A stretch of 64,000 nucleotides of DNA from JAFEDN01 sp963844565 (GTDB lineage: Bacteria > Pseudomonadota > Gammaproteobacteria > Coxiellales > Coxiellaceae). Below are positions 49,231 through 59,493 of the stretch, piece after piece. The position numbers and the translations under genes are program-made. The notes beneath the pieces were generated by a model that was given only the letters and a program-made list of their open reading frames with translations, made no database searches and was not told the origin of the DNA. The stretch spans positions 620,001-684,000 of the forward strand of contig CAWJON010000002.1 in the NCBI GenBank assembly GCA_963844565.1, read 5' to 3'. Positions within the stretch are counted from its first letter, which is position 1, and the number at the start of each line of letters is the position of its first letter.

Positions 49231-50987
49231 GGATGTTTGACTTTAGCCAAGCGGATGCTTAATTCTTTAAATTGTAACTCGGAAATTGGTGAAGGGGCGT
49301 TGGTGAGTGGGCAAGTGGCTGTTTGCGTTTTAGGAAAAGCAATCACATCCCGAATGGAGGCCGAATGGGTCATCAACATCACCAGACGGTCAAAGCCAAT
49401 CGCAAATCCGCCATGGGGAGGACATCCAAATTGCAAGGCTGTTAATAAATGACCGAATTTAGCTTGGGCATCTTCGTCAGAAATATTGAGTAAGCTAAAA
49501 ACCGCTTTTTGCATTTCATTGAGATGAATTCGGATTGATCCGCCGCCCAATTCAATGCCATTGAGAACCACATCATAAGCCTTTGCTAAAGCTTTACCTG
49601 GATTTTCTCGAAGTTTTTGCACATTCATTTCCTTTGGAGAAGTAAACGGGTGGTGTACCGCCTGCCATTGGTTGGCATCGCCTTTTTCAAACATTGGAAA
49701 ATCAACGACCCATAATGGTTTCCACGCATCTTCTACTTTATTTAAATCATGCGCAATTTTAATTCTCAAAGCGCCTAAAGAACTTGATACGACATCAAAA
49801 CGATCAGCGCCAAAGAAAATAATATCGCCATTTTGCGCTTTGCATCGTTTTAAAATTTCTGCACACACTTCAGGAGATAAAAATTTTAAAATAGGTGATT
49901 GCAGACCTTCAGTCCCTTTTTGGATATCCAGGACTTTAATGTAAGCCAATCCTTTTGCACTATGATTGTTCATGACAAACTGAGTATAGTCATCGATGGT
50001 TTTGCGTGACAAGTCTGCACCGCCGGGGATACATAAAGCCGCTACACGCCCATCGGGATCTATTGCTGCTTCTCTAAATACCTTGAACTCAACCGCTTTC
50101 ATGAGATCAGCGATTTCGATGAGCTCCCATGGAATTCTTAAATCGGGTTTATCAACTCCAAATCGAAGCATGGCCTCATGATAAGTTAAGCGCGGAAAAG
50201 GGTTAGGCAACGAAACATGGAGGACCGTTTCAAATAACCCACGCAGTAATTCTTCGACCAAGGCTTGGATATCTTTTTCTTCGACGAAGGCCATTTCGAC
50301 ATCTAATTGGGTGAATTCTGGCTGGCGATCTGCACGCAAATCTTCATCACGAAAACAACGAACGATTTGATAATAACGGTCCATCCCCGCAACCATAAGT
50401 AATTGTTTAAAAATTTGCGGTGATTGAGCTAGAGCAAAAAACTTTCCAGGCTGAACACGACTGGGTACCACATAGTCTCTTGAACCTTCCGGAGTGGTTT
50501 TGGTCATTAAGGGCGTTTCAATGTCGTAAAATCCATGCTTGTTCATAAATTCACGGATATATTGAGTGATTTGATGCCGAATTTTAAATTTTTTGGCTAT
50601 TTCTGGGCGACGCAAATCCAAGTAGCGATATTTTAAGCGCACTTCTTCGCCTACTTCTTGATAATCATCAATGTTAAAAGGTAGAGGCTGTGCCGTATTT
50701 AAAATATTGAGTTGGGTTGCAGCAATTTCGACTTCTCCAGAAGCCAATTGTTTGTTGATCGTGCCCTCTGGCCGACGGCGCACCGTGCCTGTAACCTGGA
50801 TCACATATTCATTGCGCAGGCCTTCAGCCAAAGCGGGCGGACAAACGATTTGCACGATGTCGCTGCCATCACGGCAATCAATAAAAATTAATCCACCGTG
50901 GTCGCGGCGGCGATGCACCCAGCCGCACAAGGTGACTGTTTGATCAATTAAAGTGGGATTGATTTGATGGCAATAATGAGTTCGCAT
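49227..50987 (-). CDS. aspS: Aspartyl-tRNA synthetase
   Basis: A 586-residue class II synthetase that charges tRNA-Asp. The OB-fold anticodon domain starts the protein (C-G-W-V-H-R-R-R-D-H-G-G-L-I-F-I-D). Motif 2 is F-R-D-E-D-L-R-A-D-R-Q-P-E-F-T-Q-L-D (about residue 216). A bacterial GAD insertion follows, and motif 3 is G-G-F-A-I-G-F-D-R (about 530). Length fits bacterial enzymes (about 590). It is followed downstream by a family B repeat and preceded by DUF502 and fmdB, a common gammaproteobacterial order. Confidence 0.97.
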   Translation of the reverse strand: MRTHYCHQINPTLIDQTVTLCGWVHRRRDHGGLIFIDCRDGSDIVQIVCPPALAEGLRNEYVIQVTGTVRRRPEGTINKQLASGEVEIAATQLNILNTAQPLPFNIDDYQEVGEEVRLKYRYLDLRRPEIAKKFKIRHQITQYIREFMNKHGFYDIETPLMTKTTPEGSRDYVVPSRVQPGKFFALAQSPQIFKQLLMVAGMDRYYQIVRCFRDEDLRADRQPEFTQLDVEMAFVEEKDIQALVEELLRGLFETVLHVSLPNPFPRLTYHEAMLRFGVDKPDLRIPWELIEIADLMKAVEFKVFREAAIDPDGRVAALCIPGGADLSRKTIDDYTQFVMNNHSAKGLAYIKVLDIQKGTEGLQSPILKFLSPEVCAEILKRCKAQNGDIIFFGADRFDVVSSSLGALRIKIAHDLNKVEDAWKPLWVVDFPMFEKGDANQWQAVHHPFTSPKEMNVQKLRENPGKALAKAYDVVLNGIELGGGSIRIHLNEMQKAVFSLLNISDEDAQAKFGHLLTALQFGCPPHGGFAIGFDRLVMLMTHSASIRDVIAFPKTQTATCPLTNAPSPISELQFKELSIRLAKVKHP

Positions 50988-51002
50988 AACTTTTTTCCAT
51001 AA

Positions 51003-51749
51003 TTAGGCAGGATCTACCAGTTGACGATAAGCAACGGCAATATTGAAAAATATGAATGGTATCAACCATAAACTAATAATAATATAAAAGAAGATGCCTG
51101 CATACGGAATTTGTGCAATCAGTAAGTTGATTAAATCCAATAGATAAAAAATTACCATCAAACCGAATAACGGCAGCCAATTCTTACGCACCAATAAAAA
51201 AGATTGCGCAAGAGCTCGCCAAGGAGAAAATCCTTTATCGGCAATGAGTGGTAAAGTAAAAGCTAAAAAGGTGTAAATAAGGGTGAAGATTAGGCTGCTA
51301 AAAACTGCGGCAATGATGGCGGCGGGTAGGGTCTGCGAAAAAAAGAAGCTGATCAAAATGTCGAATAATGAAGTGATAACGGCAGTAATCAGCACGATAC
51401 ATAAAAAACCTATTCCCAAGGGCGCCCATTGCCGAAAATAACTTAATCCATCAGTGACTGGAATACTCTCTCCGCGCGCTCGTTTGATGGCCGTCATATT
51501 CATACCAGCAAATAAAGGAGCCGTTAATATAATAATCAGCAAAGTTAAAATAAAACTTGATGTGGTATAGGTCATGTGGGGTAAATTCTTTAATCCAAGC
51601 CATCCCAAACATAGAATCAAAGCTGAACTAAAAATCCAAACAATTAAGGTGAGCCACATGGCCCATTGGCCACCTTTAACCAAATGCCAAGCCGCACATA
51701 AATTTGTCGTAATATGAATGCGTTTAATATTGGATGTGATTGAATTCAT
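51003..51749 (-). CDS. Polytopic membrane protein, BPSS1780/YciC-like
   Basis: A 248-residue protein with six hydrophobic segments. The G-W-L-G-L-K-N-L and F-S-P-W-R-A-L-A-Q-S-F-L-L-V-R-K-N-W pieces resemble the BPSS1780 family of unknown function. It lies between the DUF502 gene (8 bp) and aspS (15 bp), so these form one transcription unit. Confidence 0.65.
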   Translation of the reverse strand: MNSITSNIKRIHITTNLCAAWHLVKGGQWAMWLTLIVWIFSSALILCLGWLGLKNLPHMTYTTSSFILTLLIIILTAPLFAGMNMTAIKRARGESIPVTDGLSYFRQWAPLGIGFLCIVLITAVITSLFDILISFFFSQTLPAAIIAAVFSSLIFTLIYTFLAFTLPLIADKGFSPWRALAQSFLLVRKNWLPLFGLMVIFYLLDLINLLIAQIPYAGIFFYIIISLWLIPFIFFNIAVAYRQLVDPA

Positions 51750-51757
51750 ATTTCCTC

Positions 51758-52417
51758 TTAAACAGTTTCTTTAATGGGAATGCTGGTTTCGGGGAAGTAA
51801 GTCATTTGTTCTGGAATGATGACACCGATCGAAATAACCATCCGTAGAGCTTCTTCAATACTGATATTTAATTCAATGATTTCGTCAGTGGGGATAAACA
51901 TTAAAAATCCAGAAGTTGGGTTTGGCGTTGTGGGGATAAAAATACTGACTACGGGTTTGTCGTATTTGGATAAATTTAAAATACCTGAAGTTTGAAAGGC
52001 GATGCTCCATAAACCAACGCGAGGATATTGGACTAATAAAACTTTACGAAACGCATTGCCATTGGGTTGCACGATGGCGTGTACCACTTGTTTGGCCGCA
52101 GAGTGGATATTGCGAATCAATGGAATTCTGGAGAGGAGTTTTTCCCAAATTGACAATAGCTTGTTGCCCACAAAATTAGTCACTATCAAACCGGTAAGCA
52201 GTAAGATAATGATGGTAAAAATGACACCCATTCCTGGGATTTCTCGGCCAATAAATTGTTGAGGGTGATATTTCTCAGGAAGCAGCGCCAAGCTGCCATC
52301 CAACAAGTGGACTATGAAATGTACTATGAAATAGGTAATAACGATAGGCAACCAGACTAAAATACCGGCGATTAAATATCGGCGCAGTGATTTGGTAATA
52401 CCTGTGGTTAATATCAT
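51758..52417 (-). CDS. DUF502-family membrane protein
   Basis: A 219-residue protein with two N-terminal membrane segments. The family signature follows: G-M-G-V-I-F-T-I-I-I-L-L-L-T-G, S-R-I-P-L-I-R-N-I-H-S-A-A-K-Q and P-R-V-G-L-W-S-I-A-F-Q-T. Function unknown. It sits between fmdB (4-bp overlap) and the next membrane gene, the usual neighbourhood upstream of aspS. Confidence 0.88.
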   Translation of the reverse strand: MILTTGITKSLRRYLIAGILVWLPIVITYFIVHFIVHLLDGSLALLPEKYHPQQFIGREIPGMGVIFTIIILLLTGLIVTNFVGNKLLSIWEKLLSRIPLIRNIHSAAKQVVHAIVQPNGNAFRKVLLVQYPRVGLWSIAFQTSGILNLSKYDKPVVSIFIPTTPNPTSGFLMFIPTDEIIELNISIEEALRMVISIGVIIPEQMTYFPETSIPIKETV

Positions 52418-52716
52418 GAATCGGTTTCCTTTGGTTTAGCAGGAGGTGTTTTTTCGGGTGTTTTTTCAGATGTGTCTGTTTTGGTTTCAGTAACACCTTC
52501 TTCAGTTTTTTTAGCTTTTTTTTCCGGCTGATTCTTATTTTTAAAATCGGTTTCATACCAACCGGTTCCTTTTAATTGGAATCGGGTTGCAGAAACTTGG
52601 CGTTTTAGCGTCTCTTTGCCGCAATGCGGACAAAGGGTTATTTCCGGGTCGCTAAATTTTTGTAAATATTCATCATCCTCGCCACAGGCTGAACATTTAT
52701 ATTCATACAAAGGCAT
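52414..52716 (-). CDS. FmdB-family zinc-ribbon protein
   Basis: A 100-residue protein. The start M-P-L-Y-E-Y-K-C-S-A-C-G and a second C-P-H-C pair form the zinc ribbon of the FmdB/CxxC family; the C-terminal half is Lys/Glu/Thr-rich and disordered. I chose the ATG at 52716 because AAGGAG lies upstream and it gives the standard family start. First gene of the fmdB-DUF502-membrane protein-aspS unit. Confidence 0.88.
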   Translation of the reverse strand: MPLYEYKCSACGEDDEYLQKFSDPEITLCPHCGKETLKRQVSATRFQLKGTGWYETDFKNKNQPEKKAKKTEEGVTETKTDTSEKTPEKTPPAKPKETDS

Positions 52717-52862
52717 AAAACAGTCTCCTTGCAAAATGATAACTTATGGGCCATTTTATCAATTTCAAGGTGATATAATAACACAAATTAAACAAAAAAA
52801 GCTCAATTTTCCCTCTCGTCATCCATGGCGAATGACCGTGGAATCCAGAATAAATATTTCCT

Positions 52863-54056
52863 TTATGTATTTTCTTCGTCGTCCCAACTTAAAGTGCCGC
52901 CGGCTTGGTATTCAATGACGCGTGTTTCAAAGAAGTTTTTCTCTTTTTTGAGGTCCATCATTTCACTCATCCAAGGGAATGGATTGGTTACGCCCGGATA
53001 TTGTTCCGGCAATCCAATTTGCGCGAAACGACGGTTGGCAATATATTGTAAATAATCTTTAAACATGTTGGCATTTAAGCCGAAAATGCCGCGTGGCATG
53101 GTATCTTTGGCATATTGATATTCTAAATCAACGCCTTCGCGGATCATATGCATGACTTCTTGCTTGGAATTCTTTGGTCCATAAATGTGGATTTTCAATT
53201 TTAATTTGATTAATGACATCAATGCCGAAATTCGCATGCATGGATTCATCACGTAAAATATATTGAAATTGCTCTGAAGTGCCGGTCATTTTACCTCGAC
53301 GGCCCATGGCTAAAATTTGCGTAAAGCCGACATAAAAGAAAATCGACTTCAAATACCACATAAAACGCAATGAAATCACGTAACAAACGTTGATCATTTT
53401 CCGGCGTTCCGGTGCGGAATTGGCGATCGCCTAAGCTGCGGGTGTAAGGAATTGCCCAAGCTGCTTTTTTAGCGACCGAAGGTAATTCACGATACATGTT
53501 GAAAACTTCGGCTTCATCCAAGCCTAAACTTTCAATCACATGTTGATAGGCATGGGTATGCAAAGCTTCTTCAAAAGCTTGACGCAATAAATATTGACGG
53601 CATTCAGGATTGGTAATGTGTCGATAAACTGCTAACACCAAATTATTGGCTACCAATGAATCTGCCGTTGAAAAAAACCCCAAACTGCGTTTTATAATGG
53701 TGCGTTCGTCTTCAGTTAAACCATGGGGATCTTTCCACAAGGCGATATCCGCAGACATGTTAATTTCATTCGGCATCCAATGATTGGCGCAACCTGCTAA
53801 ATATTTATCCCAGGCCCATTTATATTTAAAAGGCACCAATTGATTTAAATCAGCGCGGCAATTAATGATTCGTTTATCATCCACGCGAATGCGTGCAGCG
53901 CCCATTTCTAATTCTTCAAGACCAGTAGCGGCGCGTATCGATTTCTTCTTCTAGCATTTCAGCAGGCAGCATCTCAGCAGAAAAATTAGCGGCAAGAGAA
54001 GCTTTAACAGCTTCTTCGTTGTGGTAATCGTCCCAATTTAAATTATTATCGGACAT
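52863..54056 (-). pseudogene. nrdB: Ribonucleotide reductase beta subunit with three +1 frameshifts
   Basis: Class Ia small subunit, which generates the radical for dNTP synthesis. The start is M-S-D-N-N-L-N-W-D-D-Y (ATG 54056). Iron ligands are visible in D-I-A-L-W-K, F-E-E-A-L-H-T-H-A-Y-Q-H and D-E-S-M-H-A-N-F-G, and the end is L-S-W-D-D-E-E-N-T. The frame breaks at about 53940, 53344 and 53162; each needs removal of one base, after which a 396-residue protein results. No deletion or substitution to stop is seen. It is 16 bp downstream of nrdA. Error, decay or unusual decoding are all open. Confidence 0.85.
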
Positions 54057-54071
54057 AGTATCTCCTTAAAA

Positions 54072-56898
54072 TCATTGGCAAGCTTCACATTCTGGATCGT
54101 CAATGGAACAAGCCATCGGTTCGTTTAGTTACAGCATTGAGCGAGTAGTCAGCAATCGTGGCTTTTTCAGTGCCAGTTGCGCCCATGCTGCGTAAATAAT
54201 AGGTGGTTTTTAAACCCAATAACCACGCCTTGCGATATAAAGCATCCAGTTTTTTACCAGAAGGTTCAGCCATATATAGATTGAGTGATTGCGCTTGATC
54301 AATCCATTTTTGCCGACGCGAAGCCGCTTCCACCAACCAACGGGGTTCAATTTCAAATGCAGTGGCATATAATTGCTTTTAGATTGGCTGGAATTCGCTC
54401 AATTTTTGCTAAACTGCCATTATAATATTTTAAATCATGTACCATGGCGGTCATCCCACAAACCCAATGTCTTCAAATCCTGTACCAAATAAGGATTGAT
54501 AACCGTAAATTCACCTGACAAATTCGATTTGACAAATAAATTTTGATAAGTGGGTTCAATCGATTGCGTAACATTGCAAATATTGGAAATGGTTGCAGTC
54601 GGTGCGATAGCCATCACATTAGAATTGCGCATCCCGAACTCTTTAACTTGTTTGCGCAATTGATCCCAATCCAAAGTTTGACTTTGATCTTGCTCAAAAT
54701 ATTGACCTCTGCTTTTTTTCAGTAAAGAGATAGAGTCAATGGGTAAAATGCCTTGGCTCCATAAAGAACCGTCATAACTTTCATAGACGCCACGCTCTTT
54801 CGCTAATTCGCAAGAGGCTAAAATCGCATAATAACTGATGTGTTCCATACATTGATCAGCAAATTCAACCGTTGCTTCAGAAGCATACGGCAATCCGTTG
54901 CTCATACAGAGCATCTTGAAAGCCCATCAAACCTAAACCAATTGGACGATGTTTAAAATTAGAGTTTTTGGCTTGCGGAACACTGTAATAGTTAATGTCA
55001 ATTACATTATCCAGCATGCGAATGGCTGTTTTAATCGTCTTTTTTAATTTTTCCGTATCTAATTTGCCATTGATTCATGTGTTTAGCAAGATTAATGCTA
55101 CCTAAATTACACACTGCAATTTCTTCCGCAGAAGTATTCAAGGTGATTTCAGTGCACAAATTAGAACTGTGAATAACCCCAACATGTTGTTGCGGTGAAC
55201 GTAAGTTGCAAGGATCTTTGAAAGTGACCCACGGATGTCCCGTTTCAAATAACAGACTCAGCATTTTGCGCCACAAAGCGACAGCAGGAACAGTTCGGCT
55301 GCGAATTTTGCCTACATTTTGCTTGTTTTTCATAAGCGACATACGCTTTTTCAAACGCTTCGCCATAGAGGTCATGTAAATCGCGGACTTCATCAGGTGA
55401 AAAAAGGGTCCAATCTTGTTTTTCGAACACCCGCTTCATGAACAAATCAGGAATCCAATTGGCGGTATTCATATCATGTGTGCGGCGTCGTTCATCACCG
55501 GTATTTTTGCGTAATTCAAGAAATTCTTCGATATCCATATGCCACGTTTCTAAGTACGCACAGACAGCCCCTTTGCGTTTTCCACCCTGATTGACAGCAA
55601 CAGCCGTCGCATCGGCGACATTGAGAAATGGCACAACGCCTAATGATTTGCCGTTGGTGCCTTTGATATGCGCGCCCATGGCACGAACGTATGTCCAGTC
55701 ATTACCTAGTCCACCGGCAAATTTTGATAATATTGGCATTATCTTTGATGGCGCTAAAAATACCGTCTAAATCATCGGGTACAGTGGTTAGAAAGCAGCT
55801 AGACAATTGGGGCCGCATGGTTCCAGAATTAAATAAGGTAGGGGTTGAGCACATCATGTCAAAGGAAGAAAGCAGATGATAAAATTCAATCGCTTTTTCA
55901 TTGCGTAAGCTTCCTTCACAATGGGCTAAACCCATAGCGACCCGCATGAAGAATACTTGGGGTAATTCAATTCGGTCGCCGCGACAATGGATAAAGTATC
56001 GGTCGTATAAAGTTTGTAACCCTAAGTAACTAAAACTTTGATCGCGTTCAACACAAAGTGCTGACGCCAATTTTTCTAAATCAAAATCTCTCAGGTTTGA
56101 ATGCAGCAATTCTTCTTTTATTCCCTGAGCGATAAAGGCATGAAAAGCCGTTTTATACCACTCGGCTTTTTCCAACTGACTGGTATCGCCTTCGATTTTT
56201 AGAGCGTGAAGGGCTTCGTTGTAAATATCTTGCAGCAATAGACGGGCTGTTACATAACTATAATTTGGCTCGGTTTCCACCAAAGTTCGTGCTGACATGA
56301 CCAACGCTTTGTAAATGTCTTTAATCGCCACGCCGTTAAATAAATTTTGCTTAACATCACTGAGAATAGGTTGAGCTGAAACAGCCGTCACGCCTTTACA
56401 AGCCTGTTCAACCATGCCGTGTAGCCATTGCGGATCTAACGCGATTAGATTGCCATCAGGATGAGTGACTTTCAAAGTTTCTGCCAGGTGCGCAATTTGC
56501 GCCTTTTGAGATAAGCGCTCCTGGTGGCGAGCTTCTCGATAGAGGACATAAGCTCTGGCTACTTTTTGTTCGCCAGCGCGCATTAAAGCCAATTCCACTT
56601 GATCTTGAATGGATTCAATATGGATAGTTCCACCCGCCGGCCAACGACGTTTGAAACAATCGTTGATTTGTTGGACGAGCTGCTCAACTAATTTTTGGAT
56701 GCGATCTGCATGTACGACATCATTACCTTCAACCGCAATGAAAGCTTTTTTCATCGCCACCATAATTCGGTTGGAATCATAATCGGTAATAGCGCCATTT
56801 CGGCGAATCACACGTAAGCTTCCGGGTTGGACATTGGGAACCGGATGAATTCTAATTTCTTCAAGAGAAACTTTTTCAAAAACTATTTGCTTTGACAT
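54072..56898 (-). pseudogene. nrdA: Ribonucleotide reductase alpha subunit with seven +1 frameshifts
   Basis: Class Ia large subunit that reduces ribonucleotides. An N-terminal ATP-cone region is followed by the catalytic barrel: C-S-T-P-T-L-F-N-S-G-T, S-S-C-F-L, C-N-L-G-S-I-N-L-A-K, and A-P-T-A-T-I-S-N-I, ending with the redox tail C-E-A-C-Q. Frame breaks lie near 55729, 55315, 55072, 54900, 54449, 54375 and 54123; all are single extra bases. Repairing them gives 939 residues with all conserved parts. The redox tail survives beyond the last break, which argues against old decay. A possible NrdR box lies upstream. Confidence 0.85.
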
Positions 56899-56962
56899 GT
56901 AAGTTCCTTAATTATTCAATTACTAAGAAAACCCCATATGTAGGGATTTTAAAGGAGATAAT

Positions 56963-56978
56963 ACACAAGATAATGTGT
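56963..56978 (-). promoter_or_regulatory. Possible NrdR box upstream of nrdA
   Basis: acacaagataatgtgt is a 16-bp near-palindrome with ACAC/GTGT ends, the length and form of the NrdR box known upstream of nrd operons. It is 64 bp before the nrdA ATG. A second box at the usual spacing is not visible. Confidence 0.35.
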
Positions 56979-57138
56979 TTCATAGAGAATTGCAAGCAAT
57001 AGAAAATGAAAAAAAATACTCCTAAACAGTAGGAAAAATTTGTGGTTTATGAAACAATAAGTTAGTAGCGGTATGAGTAGAGTATGCTCTAATTCTGGTC
57101 AACTTATCAATGATCGATTCAAGAAAAAAAGAGGATAG

Positions 57139-59400
57139 ATGCTAACGATTTTAAGTCGCATGGTACATGAAATGGATTTGGTGTCCGATTTGCCGATAGC
57201 ACTGTCGACTATTGTTAAATATATCTGTGATGAATTACCAATAGATGCCAGCTGTATCTATCTATTAGACGAAAAGCATGCCGAATATGTTTTATTGGCT
57301 ACCTCGGGTTTAAATGCCGATTTGATTGGAAAGTTGCGCATCAAACTGGGTGAAGGTTTAATCGGATTGGTGGGTGAACGTGAAGAGCCGGTTAACTTAG
57401 CTGATGCACGTACTTACCTGGATGAATTGGGATTAACTCAATCCGGTTACCGTGGCTTTCTGGGTATTCCTTTAATCAATGACGGCAGTTTAGTGGGTGT
57501 GTTGACTGTGCAGCAGCGCCGCCGTCGACGTTTTGATCATGAAATCACCGGACAATTGGTGACGCTTGGTGTACAATTGGCAGGCGATATTGCAGAAGCT
57601 TGCGAAAAGGGGGCGCTACAAACCGTTATTAAACCCAAAGGTCGGCAAACGCTCAAAGAGCTGGTGGGAATTCCAGGAGCACCAGGGGTAGCCATCGGTA
57701 GAGCCGAGGTGTTTTATCCACCCGCGGATTTAGACGCAGTGCCGGATCGGCATACGACGCAGATAAAAAAGGAGCGTCAATTATTTGAAAAAGCCTTAGT
57801 CGCGGCGCGCGAAGAAATTCATCAATTGCAGATCAAAGCGCAGTCATTGCTCTCTGTTGCTGAACAAGCGTTGTTTGATGCATACATGCGAATCCTCGAC
57901 AGTCGGAGTTTGATGAATGAAGTCATTGAAGAAATTAAGTTGGGACAATGGGCGCAGGGCGCGTTAAAAAAAGTTATTAAACGTCACATTGTCCATTTTG
58001 AATCTTTAGAAGATGACTATTTACGTGAACGAGCAGCAGATTTTCGCGATTTGGGGCGGCGCTTGCTTTCACATCTTCAAGAAGCCAGGCCGGAAAATGT
58101 GGAATATCCAAAACACACTATTTTGGTTAGCGAGGAAGTGACAGCAACCAGCATTATGGAAATTCCGCGAGAAAATTTAAGCGGGGTGGTTTCTGGGTCG
58201 GGCTCAGCGAATTCCCATGTCGCTATTCTAGCTCGTGCTTTAGGTTTACCAACTGTGATGGGAATTACAGGGGTTGCTATGGATCAATTGTCTAAAAAAG
58301 AATTGATCGTGGATGGTTATAATGGTCAAGTTTATATATCGCCGGTGCCTGCAGTGAAAAAAGAATTTCAAGCATTAATCATTGAAGAAAAACAACTCGA
58401 TGCGGATTTAGAAACATTACGGAATTTGCCTGCGCAAACGTTAGATGGTCATACGATTGGCTTGCATGTGAATACTGGCTTAGCGTTAGATGGAGAAATA
58501 TCCTTAAGCGCTGGCGCTGAAGGCGTAGGGCTTTATCGAACTGAATTAACTTTTATGATGCGAGATCGCTTTCCCAGCGAAAAAGAACAGCATGTTATGT
58601 ACCATCAACTGTTGTCGACTTTTTCTCCCAAACCAGTGGTCATGCGCACTCTGGATATTGGCGGCGATAAAAGCTTGTCTTATTTTCCAGTTGAGGAAGC
58701 TAATCCATTTTTAGGTTGGCGTGGAATACGCGTCAGTTTAGCGCATCCAGAAATTTTCTTGCAGCAAGTGCGTGCGATGATCTCAGCCAGTCTCGGATTA
58801 GATAATCTTTCAATTATGTTGCCGATGATCTCATCAATTTCTGAAGTTGAACAATCTCTATATTTAATCAAACAGGCCTACCATGAATTACAGAGTGATT
58901 TCAGCGCCATAAAAATGCCGAGAGTTGGTCTGATGGTAGAAGTGCCAGCTGCGGTTTATCAGGCTTATGAAATGGCCAAACGAGTCGACTTTTTATCGGT
59001 TGGGAGCAATGATTTAATTCAATATCTATTGGCGGTGGACCGAAATAATCCGCATGTCGCCAGTTCTTATCACAGTTTTCATCCAGCTGTTGTTCGGGCC
59101 TTGCATCAAGCAGTGAAAGGCTGTCACAAAGCGGGTCGGCCGATTAGTATTTGTGGCGAATTAGCCGGAGATCCTTTAGCCGTGGTGTTATTGATGGCGA
59201 TGGGATTTGATATGCTGAGTATGAGTCCGCGTGCTTTACCCCGAGTGAAATGGGTTATTCGCAACTTTACCATGGCTAAAGCCCAAGAACTCCTCAAACA
59301 AGTATTAAAAATGGATGAGCCGATTGAAATTCGCGTCCATATGGAAATGGCATTAGAAGAGGCAGGGCTAGCCGGCCTTATTCGCGCTGGAAAGGGTTAG
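57139..59400 (+). CDS. ptsP: Phosphoenolpyruvate-protein phosphotransferase PtsP (Enzyme I-Ntr)
   Basis: A 753-residue first enzyme of the nitrogen-type PTS, passing phosphate from PEP to NPr. An N-terminal GAF domain (1 to about 160) is followed by the PTS enzyme I part. The phospho-histidine motif G-S-A-N-S-H-V-A-I-L-A-R (about residue 358) and the PEP-binding barrel (G-V-G-L-Y-R-T-E; S-V-G-S-N-D-L-I-Q-Y; I-C-G-E-L-A-G-D-P) are complete. Its partners are not in the window. It is divergent from nrdA. Confidence 0.95.
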   Translation: MLTILSRMVHEMDLVSDLPIALSTIVKYICDELPIDASCIYLLDEKHAEYVLLATSGLNADLIGKLRIKLGEGLIGLVGEREEPVNLADARTYLDELGLTQSGYRGFLGIPLINDGSLVGVLTVQQRRRRRFDHEITGQLVTLGVQLAGDIAEACEKGALQTVIKPKGRQTLKELVGIPGAPGVAIGRAEVFYPPADLDAVPDRHTTQIKKERQLFEKALVAAREEIHQLQIKAQSLLSVAEQALFDAYMRILDSRSLMNEVIEEIKLGQWAQGALKKVIKRHIVHFESLEDDYLRERAADFRDLGRRLLSHLQEARPENVEYPKHTILVSEEVTATSIMEIPRENLSGVVSGSGSANSHVAILARALGLPTVMGITGVAMDQLSKKELIVDGYNGQVYISPVPAVKKEFQALIIEEKQLDADLETLRNLPAQTLDGHTIGLHVNTGLALDGEISLSAGAEGVGLYRTELTFMMRDRFPSEKEQHVMYHQLLSTFSPKPVVMRTLDIGGDKSLSYFPVEEANPFLGWRGIRVSLAHPEIFLQQVRAMISASLGLDNLSIMLPMISSISEVEQSLYLIKQAYHELQSDFSAIKMPRVGLMVEVPAAVYQAYEMAKRVDFLSVGSNDLIQYLLAVDRNNPHVASSYHSFHPAVVRALHQAVKGCHKAGRPISICGELAGDPLAVVLLMAMGFDMLSMSPRALPRVKWVIRNFTMAKAQELLKQVLKMDEPIEIRVHMEMALEEAGLAGLIRAGKG

Positions 59401-59428
59401 CTTCTGGCTTTTTTTATGTAATTTATAA

Positions 59429-59467
59429 TTGACAAAATTTGTAAATTATTGTAAACTGTAGGTTACA
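59429..59467 (+). promoter_or_regulatory. Likely promoter and overlapping palindrome of the second DUF4143 ATPase gene
   Basis: TTGACA (59429-59434), a 17-bp spacer and TAAACT (59452-59457). The palindrome tgtaaactgtaggttaca (59450-59467) covers the -10, a layout suited to repression. The gene starts 27 bp later. Confidence 0.5.
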
Positions 59468-59493
59468 GAATATAACATAATTGTAGAGTTAAA

